Origin: Pseudomonadota bacterium
GTDB lineage: Bacteria; Pseudomonadota; Gammaproteobacteria; Steroidobacterales; Steroidobacteraceae
DNA length: 5,854 nt
NCBI GenBank assembly: GCA_023433515.1
Contig: JAEZCN010000127.1
Span: 1 to 5,854 of the forward strand
Direction of reading: 5' to 3'
The notes beneath the pieces are model-generated. The model was not told the origin of the DNA. It was given only the letters and a program-made list of their open reading frames with translations, and ran no database searches. Both the position numbers and the translations under genes were made by a program. Positions 1 to 5,854 of the stretch are shown here, one piece after another; position 1 is the stretch's first letter, and every line of letters starts with the position of its first letter.

Positions 1-89
1 TGTGCGAGCAGCGGCTGCGCGCGCTGATCAACGACTTCCGCTTCTCGACCATGCGGGAAGTGCTGCGCCCGCACCTCGAAGCCGCATGA
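1..89 (+). CDS. 3' end of an upstream gene, possibly a polysaccharide deacetylase (partial)
   Basis: Reading from base 3, 28 codons run without a stop to TGA at 87-89; the start lies outside the window. The visible tail has the pattern RLRALINDFRFSTMREVL followed by a short polar end. The spacing 'RL..L..DF.F..MREVL' resembles the C-terminal end of DUF3473-type polysaccharide deacetylases found in exopolysaccharide and exosortase clusters, but 28 residues are too few to be sure, and a glycosyltransferase tail is also possible. Its stop codon overlaps the next start (ATGA), so it belongs to the same operon. That it is coding is likely from the coupled junction; the product is a guess. Confidence 0.55.
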   Translation, partial: CEQRLRALINDFRFSTMREVLRPHLEAA

Positions 90-1240
90 GCCCGGCCGGG
101 ATGCGCGTCGAGCTCATCACCCGGCGTTCAGACATCCCGCTCGACGCTGAGCGCTGGAACGCGCTCGTTGCCGACAACGAGATCAATACCGTGTTCCAGA
201 CCTACGAGTGGTTCGACTCGTGGTGGCAGGTGTTCGGCAAGGGGCGCGAGCTGTTTTTCCTCGTGGTGCGCGAAGGCGACGAGATCGTCGGCTTCGCGCC
301 GCTGATGCGCCGACGCAGCGTGTATGGCTGGCGGCTGCTCGAGTTCGCGGGCACCGGCAATTCCGACTACCAGGATTTCATCCTTCCGAAGGACAAGCCG
401 CGCGCGATGGCGGGGATCTGCCGTTTCCTGCATTCGAAGTGGTGGAAGTGGGATCGTTTTGCGCTGGCGAACCTCCCCGGGCATTCCTCGAGCGTCGTGC
501 TGCTCACCGCCGCGGCGCGCGACATCGGGCTGCGGCTCGTCGACGAGATCCACGTGCCGTGCCCGGCACTCGACTTCCAGGCGGATTCGCAGCGCGCGCG
601 GCACATGATCGACAAGTACAGCCTGCGGCGACCGCTCAACTGGTTCCGCAAACACGGAAATCTCACGTTCCGGCACGTCACCTCCGTCGAGGAACTCGAG
701 CGCCTCTTGCCGGTGTTCTTCGAACAGCACCGGCAACGCTGGGCCAACGTCGGCAAGCCGAGCCTGTTCGCGAATGCGGGACAGATGCGTTTCTACAAGT
801 TGCTCGCGCACGGGCTGCACGCGCGCGGTTGGCTGCAGTTCTCCGTGGTCGAGCTCGATGGCGCGCCGATCGCGTTCCACTACGGTTTCGACTACGCGGG
901 CTGCGTCACCTGGTACAAGCCGGCGTTCTCCATCCGGTACGCCGAACATTCCCCGGGCCTGCTGCTGACGCGCCAGCTCATCGAAGACTGTCTCGCGCGC
1001 TCGCGTCGCGAGCTCGACTTCACGATCGGCGACGAAGCGTTCAAGACGCGCTTCGCGAGCACTTGCCGTTTCAACGTGTACCTCGGGATCTATCACGGTC
1101 CCGTGAGTTTCGGCGTCGCGATCGGTGTCACCCGGTTGCGCAAGTTCGCGGGGAAGGTGCTCCGGAAGTTGAAGTCGGTCGCTGCGCACCCGGTACCGGC
1201 TTCCCGCGTGCCGGTGCCGCCCGGAGGCGGTGCCGTGTGA
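86..1240 (+). CDS. FemAB/BioF2-like GNAT-fold acyltransferase
   Basis: A 384-residue cytoplasmic protein with the layout of the Acetyltransf_6 (BioF2-like, FemAB-related) family. Visible marks in order: FQTYEWFDSWW at residues 37-47 (the usual 'pfqs.eW..aww' box), FAGTGNSDYQDF at 87-98, a basic-aromatic segment RRPLNWFRKHG at 181-191, SPGLLLTRQLIEDC at 289-302, and the C-terminal signature DFTIGDEAFK at 311-320 with lysine 320 present. After the core come a basic helix (residues about 350-364, RLRKFAGKVLRKLK) and a Pro/Gly-rich tail. Members transfer acyl or aminoacyl groups and are common in polysaccharide clusters; the donor and acceptor here are unknown. The ATG at 86 is chosen because it overlaps the preceding stop (ATGA), although no strong Shine-Dalgarno is seen. 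Met6 (ATG at 101) is an alternative start. The open frame also extends upstream to base 2, but that part overlaps the preceding gene and is not believed. Confidence 0.88.
   Translation: MSPAGMRVELITRRSDIPLDAERWNALVADNEINTVFQTYEWFDSWWQVFGKGRELFFLVVREGDEIVGFAPLMRRRSVYGWRLLEFAGTGNSDYQDFILPKDKPRAMAGICRFLHSKWWKWDRFALANLPGHSSSVVLLTAAARDIGLRLVDEIHVPCPALDFQADSQRARHMIDKYSLRRPLNWFRKHGNLTFRHVTSVEELERLLPVFFEQHRQRWANVGKPSLFANAGQMRFYKLLAHGLHARGWLQFSVVELDGAPIAFHYGFDYAGCVTWYKPAFSIRYAEHSPGLLLTRQLIEDCLARSRRELDFTIGDEAFKTRFASTCRFNVYLGIYHGPVSFGVAIGVTRLRKFAGKVLRKLKSVAAHPVPASRVPVPPGGGAV
1212..1235 (+). promoter_or_regulatory. Stem-loop enclosing the ribosome binding site of the glycosyltransferase gene
   Basis: Bases 1212-1221 can pair with 1226-1235 as a 10-bp stem (eight Watson-Crick pairs and two central G-U wobbles at 1215/1232 and 1216/1231) with the loop CGGA. 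The GGAGG ribosome site at 1223-1227 lies in the loop and the top two pairs, and the foot ends two bases before the GTG start at 1237. The element sits in the last codons of the preceding gene, so ribosomes finishing that gene would melt it. The pairing is read directly; its role in coupling translation is inferred. Confidence 0.45.
1223..1227 (+). promoter_or_regulatory. Ribosome binding site GGAGG for the glycosyltransferase
   Basis: GGAGG lies 9 bases upstream of GTG 1237. It decides the start of the glycosyltransferase: the same frame is open far upstream (from about 208), but only GTG 1237 has both this site and the GTGA overlap with the preceding stop, and the conserved domain begins about 12 residues later. 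Confidence 0.8.
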
Positions 1241-2289
1241 GTACGTCGACCGGCGCCGCCGCGCCCACCGTCAGCGTCATCATCACGACCTTCAACCGTT
1301 CGGCGCTGGTCGTCGAGGCGATCGAGAGCGTGTTCGCGCAGAACTACCGCGACTTCGAGCTCATCGTCGTGAACGACGGCTCGACGGACGATACGCGCGA
1401 AGTGCTCGCGAGATACGGCGATCGCATCCGTTGCATCCACCAGTCGAACGCGGGGCTCAACGCGGCGCGCAATGCCGCGATCGAGATCGCGCGCGGCGAG
1501 TTCTTCGCGCTGCTCGACGACGACGACCTGTGGGAGCCGGGCAAGCTCGAGTTGTGCGTCGCGCTCGCGCGCCGCTTCCCGACCGCGGGATTCGTGTTCT
1601 CGAATTTCAACATCCTGCGCGGCAAGACCACGATCACGCGCGACGGCCTGCGCACCTGGCATCGCTACCTGCGCGATTTCGCCGAGGTGTTTCCGGTGCG
1701 CCACGAATTCACCGCCGGCGAACTCGGCCTCGAGGCTCCGGCGCGCGAGCGCTACAGGGTGTACGAGGGCGACGTCTACGCGGATTCGCTGCCCGCGCCC
1801 TGGGTGCTGCCGGCGGCGGGCCTCGTGCGCATTGGCCGCGTGCCGCCGGGTCTCGAGTTCAACGCGGCCGATCCGACCTGCGGTGACTGGGAATATTTCG
1901 CGCGCCTGTCGCATCACGCGGGCTGCGTGCTGGTCGATATCGACGCGGCCGTGAACCGCAGTCACGAGGATGCGGTGCGACTCACGCGGTTGCCGAAGCT
2001 CGTGCAGCTCGCGCGACGCGTGGCGATGATCGAACGTATCTGGTGCGCGGATTGCGCGTTCATGGCGGCGCACGGCACCCGGGTGCGCGCCACGCTGCGC
2101 GGCGAATTGCTCGCGCTCGCGCGGGCCCAGCTCCTGTCGAACGACCGCGCCGCGGCGCGCCGGTCGCTGTCGCGTGCCATCGAACACACCGGATCCGGCG
2201 ATCGCTGGCTCGGACTCGCCGCGTCGATTCCCGGCGCCGGCATCGCCTTCCGGACGCTGTTCCAATTGCGGAACCGCCTGCTTGGCTGA
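1237..2289 (+). CDS. Family 2 glycosyltransferase (GT-A fold)
   Basis: A 350-residue inverting glycosyltransferase that would move a sugar from a nucleotide donor to a glycan or lipid-linked acceptor at the cytoplasmic face. Visible: the first beta strand SVIITTFNR at 13-21, the nucleotide-binding NDGSTDDT at 46-53, NAGLNAARN at 71-79, the metal-binding acidic run DDDDLW at 94-99, and GDWEYFARL at 216-224, where the usual 'ED' of the acceptor motif is GD but the aspartate (D217, likely base) is kept. About 120 residues separate DDDD from GDWE, longer than in compact members, because of an insert around 137-190. Residues about 280-350 form a helical tail with a TPR-like pair (near 288-315). 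There is no transmembrane segment, so it is not a processive synthase. It starts at GTG and overlaps the previous stop by four bases. Donor and acceptor are unknown. Confidence 0.93.
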   Translation: MSTSTGAAAPTVSVIITTFNRSALVVEAIESVFAQNYRDFELIVVNDGSTDDTREVLARYGDRIRCIHQSNAGLNAARNAAIEIARGEFFALLDDDDLWEPGKLELCVALARRFPTAGFVFSNFNILRGKTTITRDGLRTWHRYLRDFAEVFPVRHEFTAGELGLEAPARERYRVYEGDVYADSLPAPWVLPAAGLVRIGRVPPGLEFNAADPTCGDWEYFARLSHHAGCVLVDIDAAVNRSHEDAVRLTRLPKLVQLARRVAMIERIWCADCAFMAAHGTRVRATLRGELLALARAQLLSNDRAAARRSLSRAIEHTGSGDRWLGLAASIPGAGIAFRTLFQLRNRLLG

Positions 2290-2296
2290 GCCATCC

Positions 2297-4060
2297 ATGG
2301 TTGGTCCGGCCGCTCTCGTCAGCGCCGAAACCTCCGGGTTCGAGGTGCGTACTTTGCGCAACCTCGAAGAGCTCGAAGCGCTCGCCGCGGCGTGGGATCG
2401 TCTGGCGGCCACGGCTTCGACCGACCCCATGCAGTCGCATGCCTGGTCGCTCGTCGCCGCACGCACGCTGCACGCCGGCGACCGACTCGACGTCATCACC
2501 GTGCATCGCGGATTGCAGCTGGCCGCGGTTGCGCCGCTGGTCGAGGTGCGGCGGCGAGGCGGCAGATGGCTCGAGTTCCTGGGCGGCGATCGCCTCTACG
2601 AGCCGATGCGCCTGCTCGCCGAGTCCGACGCCGCCCGCACGGTGTTGTGCCGGGAGATCGCGCGGCAGCGAAGGCCGATGCTGCTGCAACGGCTGGATCG
2701 CGGCGAATGGGCGGAGGATCTGCGACGCCGGGCGCGCGGCCGCGCAATCGCACTGACGGCGCGCAGCAGCCCATGCCTGCGGGTCGACCTCGCCGGAGGC
2801 TTCGATGCACTCCTCGCGCGGCTGTCCACCGAGCGCGCCTCCACGTTGCGCCGCAAGCGCCGCCAGCTCGAGCGGGCCGGCGAAGTGCGCTTCGAAAGCC
2901 TGCAACCCCCGCCCGCGCAGTTGGACAACGTCCTGCGCGAAGCCTTCGAAGTCGAATCGCGCGGCTGGAAAGGGGAGGCGGGCAGCGCGGTGCTCTCGCA
3001 ACCGGACCTCCAGCAATTCTTCCACGGCATCGCCGCGCATTTCGCCGCGAGCGGCGCGCTGCTGGTTCGGCGCCTGCTCGTGGGCCGGGAAATCGCCGCG
3101 GTGAACCTCGGCATCGTGCACGCGAATCGTTATTTCGAGCTCAAGATCGGCTTCGACGAGAAGTGGGCGCGGCAGTCGCCCGGCGTGCTCCTCACGCTCG
3201 AGTGCCTGCGGGATGGCTGCGCGCGCGGACTGCAATCTCACGAATTCCTCGGCTCGGCCGCCGCCTGGCAGGAGCCGTTCGCGACCGGCGAACGGGCGCT
3301 CGAGAATCTCGCGCTCTATCCACTGAACGCGGCCGGCCTGACGTGGCTCGGCCTCGACGTCGCGCGTTTCGCGTACCGGCGCGCCGCGCGCCTGGCGCGC
3401 GGCAGCGTCGCCTTCGCCATCCGGTTCGTCCGTTCGCTGCTCACGACGGTCAGCCAGAAGCTGGCGATCTTGCGCGAGCGCTGGTTCGACTGGCGTAACT
3501 CGGTCGAAACCGTCTCGCGCGTGGCGGTGGCCGATCTGCACGACATCGACGCGCGCCTCGCGCGTCACGCCGTGCATTACGAGGCCACGTCGATCCCGAA
3601 GTTCGAGCGTGCGCTCGCGGTGGTCGGCGCGCGCGCCAACGGTTTCACCTTCATCGACCTCGGATCGGGCAAGGGTCGAGTGCTCATGATGGCGGCCCTG
3701 CGGCCCTTCCGGCGCGTGATCGGCGTCGAACTCTCGCGTGAGCTGCACGATAACGCGGTCGCCAACGTGGCAAGATTCGCCGCGCGCAACCGGGATGCGG
3801 CTCCGATCGAGTGCATTTGTGACGATGCCAGCGCCTTTGAACTGCCCGAAGGCAATCTGCTGGTGTTTCTCTACAATCCATTCGACGCGAACCTGCTGGT
3901 CAAGGTGCGCGATCGCATGCTGGCCGCAAACGGTGGCCAGCCGCGCCAACTGTGTGTCGTCTACGTCAACCCGCTCCACCATGCGTTGTTCGAGCAGGGA
4001 GACTGCTTCGAACGCGTGCATCGCGATGCGAGCTTCGCGGTGTACTGGAGGAAGAGCTGA
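2297..4060 (+). CDS. FemAB/BioF2-like acyltransferase fused to a class I SAM-dependent methyltransferase
   Basis: A 587-residue two-domain protein in one unbroken frame. Residues about 15-345 are a second FemAB/BioF2-like domain: DPMQSHAW at 43-50, LEFLGG at 92-97, a basic RRKRRQLERAG at 185-195, RGWKGEAGSAV at 222-232, SPGVLLTLECL at 294-304 and the C-terminal block EFLGSAAAWQEPFA at 316-329. In that block the family's usual lysine is glutamine (Q325). A basic amphipathic stretch follows (about 355-400). Residues about 420-587 are a Rossmann methyltransferase: HYEATSIPKFERAL at 427-440, SAM-binding FIDLGSGKGR at 452-461, ribose-binding acidic GVELS at 476-480, DDASAF at 509-514, and FLYNPFD at 524-530 after strand 4. 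The first domain may acylate or aminoacylate and the second methylate the same or a linked substrate; the substrate is unknown. ATG 2297 is taken as the start, 7 bases after the previous stop with only a weak GAG upstream. TTG 2282, five codons earlier with GGAA 8 bases before it, is a real alternative. No internal GGAG- or AGGA-like site precedes the second domain, so separate translation looks unlikely. Confidence 0.87.
   Translation: MVGPAALVSAETSGFEVRTLRNLEELEALAAAWDRLAATASTDPMQSHAWSLVAARTLHAGDRLDVITVHRGLQLAAVAPLVEVRRRGGRWLEFLGGDRLYEPMRLLAESDAARTVLCREIARQRRPMLLQRLDRGEWAEDLRRRARGRAIALTARSSPCLRVDLAGGFDALLARLSTERASTLRRKRRQLERAGEVRFESLQPPPAQLDNVLREAFEVESRGWKGEAGSAVLSQPDLQQFFHGIAAHFAASGALLVRRLLVGREIAAVNLGIVHANRYFELKIGFDEKWARQSPGVLLTLECLRDGCARGLQSHEFLGSAAAWQEPFATGERALENLALYPLNAAGLTWLGLDVARFAYRRAARLARGSVAFAIRFVRSLLTTVSQKLAILRERWFDWRNSVETVSRVAVADLHDIDARLARHAVHYEATSIPKFERALAVVGARANGFTFIDLGSGKGRVLMMAALRPFRRVIGVELSRELHDNAVANVARFAARNRDAAPIECICDDASAFELPEGNLLVFLYNPFDANLLVKVRDRMLAANGGQPRQLCVVYVNPLHHALFEQGDCFERVHRDASFAVYWRKS
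3383..3403. repeat. Perfect 21-base GC-only inverted repeat in the inter-domain linker
   Basis: Bases 3383-3392 are the exact reverse complement of 3394-3403, with a single T at 3393 between them. It covers exactly seven codons in phase (residues 363-369, AARLARG) in the basic linker after the acyltransferase core. In RNA it could fold as a 9-bp stem with a CTG loop. There is no T-run after it, so it is not a classical terminator. It may be chance from Ala/Arg/Gly codons in GC-rich DNA. Confidence 0.5.
4047..4051 (+). promoter_or_regulatory. Ribosome binding site GGAGG for asparagine synthase
   Basis: GGAGG, continued as GGAGGAAGAG, lies 8 bases upstream of ATG 4060 within the last codons of the fusion gene. 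It fixes the start so that cysteine is residue 2, as the amidotransferase mechanism requires. Confidence 0.88.
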
Positions 4061-5854
4061 TGTGTGGCATTGCGGGGATTTACTTCGACGACGCGCGTAC
4101 GCCCGAGGCCGCGCGCCTCGAGCGCATGGTCGGCGCGATCCCGCATCGCGGACCCGACGGCATCGGGTATCACATCGAGCCCGGCGTGGGACTGGGCCAC
4201 GCGCGGCTCAGCATCATCGATCTCGGCGGCGGCGCACAGCCGATCCACAACGGCGACGAGACCACCTGGATCACGTACAACGGTGAGGTCTTCAACTACA
4301 TCGAGCTGCGCGCCGACTTGATCGCGCGCGGCCACAAGTTCCGCACGCAGAGCGATACCGAAGTCATCGTGCATGCGTACGACGAGTACGGCGACGACTT
4401 CGTCGATCACCTGAACGGGCAGTTCGCGTTCGCGCTGTGGGACCGAAAGCGTCGCCGGCTGCTGCTGGTGCGGGACCGCGCCGGCATCCTGCCGCTGTAT
4501 TACGCGCAGATCCCGGGCGGCATCGTGTTCGCCTCCGAGGTCAAGGCGCTGCTCGCGAGCGGCTACGTGCAGGCGGCGCTCGATCCGGATGGGTTCGACG
4601 AGCTCATGACGTTCTGGGCGCCGGTCGCGCCACGCACCGTGTTCGCCGGCGTCAACATCGTGCCGCCCGGCGAAATGCTGGTGCTCGACGAATCCGGCTC
4701 GCACCGCAAGCGTTACTGGCACTGGGAATTCCCGCGCGTGGCCGACCTGCGGCGCGATCCGGCCGACAAGCTCGAGGCGGAGCTGCACCAGATACTCGGC
4801 GATGCGACGCAGATCCGCCTGCGCGCCGACGTGCCGGTCGGCGCCTATCTATCGGGCGGTCTCGATTCCTCGACGCTGGTCGCGCTGCTCAAGAAGCGCG
4901 TGCCGCGGACCCTGCAGACCTTCTCGATCGGATTCGACGACGCGGGGCTCGACGAGTCCGCGCATCAGCAGGCGATGGTCAGACACCTCGACACCGTGCA
5001 CAACCACGTGCAGTGCTCGCTGGCCGACATCGCGAAGGCCTTCCCGCGCACGATCCAGCATTCGGAAAGCCCGATCCTGCGCACCGCGCCGGCGCCGATG
5101 CAGTTGCTGTCGGGACTCGTGCGCCGCAACGGCGTCAAGGTGGTGCTGACGGGCGAGGGCGCCGACGAGGTCCTGGGCGGCTACGACATCTTCAAGGAGT
5201 CGAAGGTGCGCCAGTTCTGGGCGCAGCAGCCTCAGTCGAAATGGCGTCCGGGACTGCTCAAGCGGCTGTATCCGTACCTCGACCTCACGTCCGAACAGAG
5301 CGCCGCCTACCTCAAGGAATTCTTCGGCATCGGTCTCAACAATCCTGCCGATCCGTGTTTCTCGCACCTGCCGCGCTGGATGACCACGGCCCAGTGCAAG
5401 CTGTTCTGGTCCGACGAATTCCGTGCGCGCACGTCGGGCGATCCGGCGGCGCGGCTGCGCGAGTCGCTCCCGCCAGAGCTCGCCGGCTGGCACCCGTTCA
5501 ATCGCAGCGAGTACCTGGAGGCGAAGACCCTGCTGCCGAGTTACCTGCTGTCCTCGCAGGGCGACCGCATGCTGATGGCCAATTCGGTCGAGGGCCGGTT
5601 CCCGTTCCTCGATCACCGGCTGATCGAATTCGCGACCCGGCTGCATCCGCGGTACAAGATGCGCGTGCTGCGCGAGAAGTGGCTGCTCAAGCAGGCCATG
5701 CGCAAGGCGCTCCCCGAATCCATCCTCAACCGCCACAAACAGCCCTACCGGGCTCCCGATGCGGCCGCTTTCCTGGGGCCGTCCATGCCGGAATATGTGA
5801 AAGAACTCACAAGTGAGGCGATGATTACCCGGTACGGGTATTTCGATCCGGTCA
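4060..5854 (+). CDS. asnB: Asparagine synthase, glutamine-hydrolysing (AsnB family), 3' end outside the window
   Basis: The frame from ATG 4060 is open to the window edge (598 complete codons); family members usually have about 600-650 residues, so only a short tail is missing. The enzyme hydrolyses glutamine and passes ammonia to an acyl-AMP made from ATP, classically aspartate to asparagine. N-terminal Ntn glutaminase domain: Cys2 nucleophile in MCGIAGIY, HRGPDG at 29-34, R49 in GHARLSIID, YNGEVFNY at 73-80, SDTE at 98-101. C-terminal synthase domain: ATP-pyrophosphatase loop LSGGLDSS at 264-271, FSIGFDD at 288-294, GEGADEVLGGY at 365-375, SSQGDRM at 498-504, EGRFPFLD at 511-518. All key residues are present, so both half reactions should work. 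The TGATG overlap with the fusion gene shows operon membership. In glycan clusters such paralogues often amidate uronic acids or other carboxyls rather than supply asparagine; which applies here is not visible. Confidence 0.95.
   Translation, partial: MCGIAGIYFDDARTPEAARLERMVGAIPHRGPDGIGYHIEPGVGLGHARLSIIDLGGGAQPIHNGDETTWITYNGEVFNYIELRADLIARGHKFRTQSDTEVIVHAYDEYGDDFVDHLNGQFAFALWDRKRRRLLLVRDRAGILPLYYAQIPGGIVFASEVKALLASGYVQAALDPDGFDELMTFWAPVAPRTVFAGVNIVPPGEMLVLDESGSHRKRYWHWEFPRVADLRRDPADKLEAELHQILGDATQIRLRADVPVGAYLSGGLDSSTLVALLKKRVPRTLQTFSIGFDDAGLDESAHQQAMVRHLDTVHNHVQCSLADIAKAFPRTIQHSESPILRTAPAPMQLLSGLVRRNGVKVVLTGEGADEVLGGYDIFKESKVRQFWAQQPQSKWRPGLLKRLYPYLDLTSEQSAAYLKEFFGIGLNNPADPCFSHLPRWMTTAQCKLFWSDEFRARTSGDPAARLRESLPPELAGWHPFNRSEYLEAKTLLPSYLLSSQGDRMLMANSVEGRFPFLDHRLIEFATRLHPRYKMRVLREKWLLKQAMRKALPESILNRHKQPYRAPDAAAFLGPSMPEYVKELTSEAMITRYGYFDPV

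Noticed and set aside
554..569. Short hairpin GTGCCG-TGCC-CGGCAC within the first acyltransferase gene
   Set aside because: A 6-bp stem in the middle of a coding region; many of these are expected in GC-rich DNA.
128..1189. Minus-strand open frame (353 codons) inside the first acyltransferase gene
   Set aside because: It mirrors the coding frame of a recognised protein and shows no domain; it is a shadow.
1093..2499. Minus-strand open frame (468 codons) spanning two plus-strand genes
   Set aside because: It crosses the junctions of well-supported genes, has no motif or ribosome site, and has the same compositional look as other GC-driven antisense frames.
2060..4021. Very long minus-strand open frame (653 codons) opposite the fusion gene
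   Set aside because: It is made of Arg/Glu/Ala/His-rich low-complexity sequence with no recognisable motif, as expected when the complement of GC-biased codons lacks stops. The plus strand has clear conserved domains over the same bases.
4018..4029. 12-base perfect palindrome GCATCGCGATGC just before the asnB ribosome site
   Set aside because: A palindrome of this length is expected about once by chance in a window this size; it is coding and has no partner element.
4849..5736. Minus-strand open frame (295 codons) opposite asnB
   Set aside because: No motif and a typical antisense composition; it lies wholly over conserved asnB sequence.
4437..5816. Plus-strand open frame (459 codons) inside asnB, in another frame
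   Set aside because: The translation is Arg/Ala/Gly-rich with no motif, while the asnB frame carries all catalytic signatures without interruption to the window end.
5806..5840. Two small inverted repeats (CTCAC-AA-GTGAG and TACCCG-GTA-CGGGTA) in a locally less GC-rich stretch near the window end
   Set aside because: Stems of 5-6 bp inside the still-open asnB frame, with no T-run; not a terminator. The composition dip is short and falls in a part of the protein with few conserved residues.
1..5854. tRNA, rRNA, CRISPR array, insertion sequence, integrase or attachment-site signatures
   Set aside because: None seen on either strand: there are no regularly spaced repeats, no transposase motifs and no non-coding gap large enough to hold such elements.

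Overview
The window is G+C-rich (by eye about two thirds) bacterial DNA, fully packed with plus-strand genes and with no intergenic stretch longer than a few bases. The codon choice (strong G/C third positions, GTG start, GGAGG ribosome sites) fits a high-GC Gram-negative bacterium such as a beta- or gammaproteobacterium. That placement is inference; nothing here fixes the genus.

Layout: (1) bases 1-89 hold the last 28 codons of an upstream gene, possibly a polysaccharide deacetylase. (2) 86-1240 encodes a FemAB/BioF2-like GNAT-fold acyltransferase of 384 aa. (3) 1237-2289 encodes a family 2 glycosyltransferase of 350 aa with a GTG start and a strong ribosome site. (4) 2297-4060 encodes a 587-aa two-domain protein: a second FemAB/BioF2-like acyltransferase fused to a class I SAM-dependent methyltransferase. 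(5) 4060 to the window end encodes a glutamine-hydrolysing asparagine synthase (AsnB family), open for 598 codons and cut by the window edge.

The junctions are ATGA (4-base overlap), GTGA (4-base overlap), a 7-base gap (or an 8-base overlap if a TTG start is used) and TGATG (1-base overlap). This is one translationally coupled operon segment, and no promoter or terminator is visible inside it. The gene mix (glycosyltransferase, two FemAB-like transferases, methyltransferase, amidotransferase) is typical of accessory surface-glycan or exopolysaccharide clusters, including those linked to exosortase systems. A plausible joint role is to build a sugar unit and decorate it with acyl or aminoacyl, methyl and amide groups; the actual substrate cannot be read from the sequence.

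The points most worth a second look are the acyltransferase-methyltransferase fusion, the lost lysine in its family-typical C-terminal motif, a stem-loop that encloses the ribosome site of the glycosyltransferase gene, and a perfect 21-base palindrome in the fusion linker.
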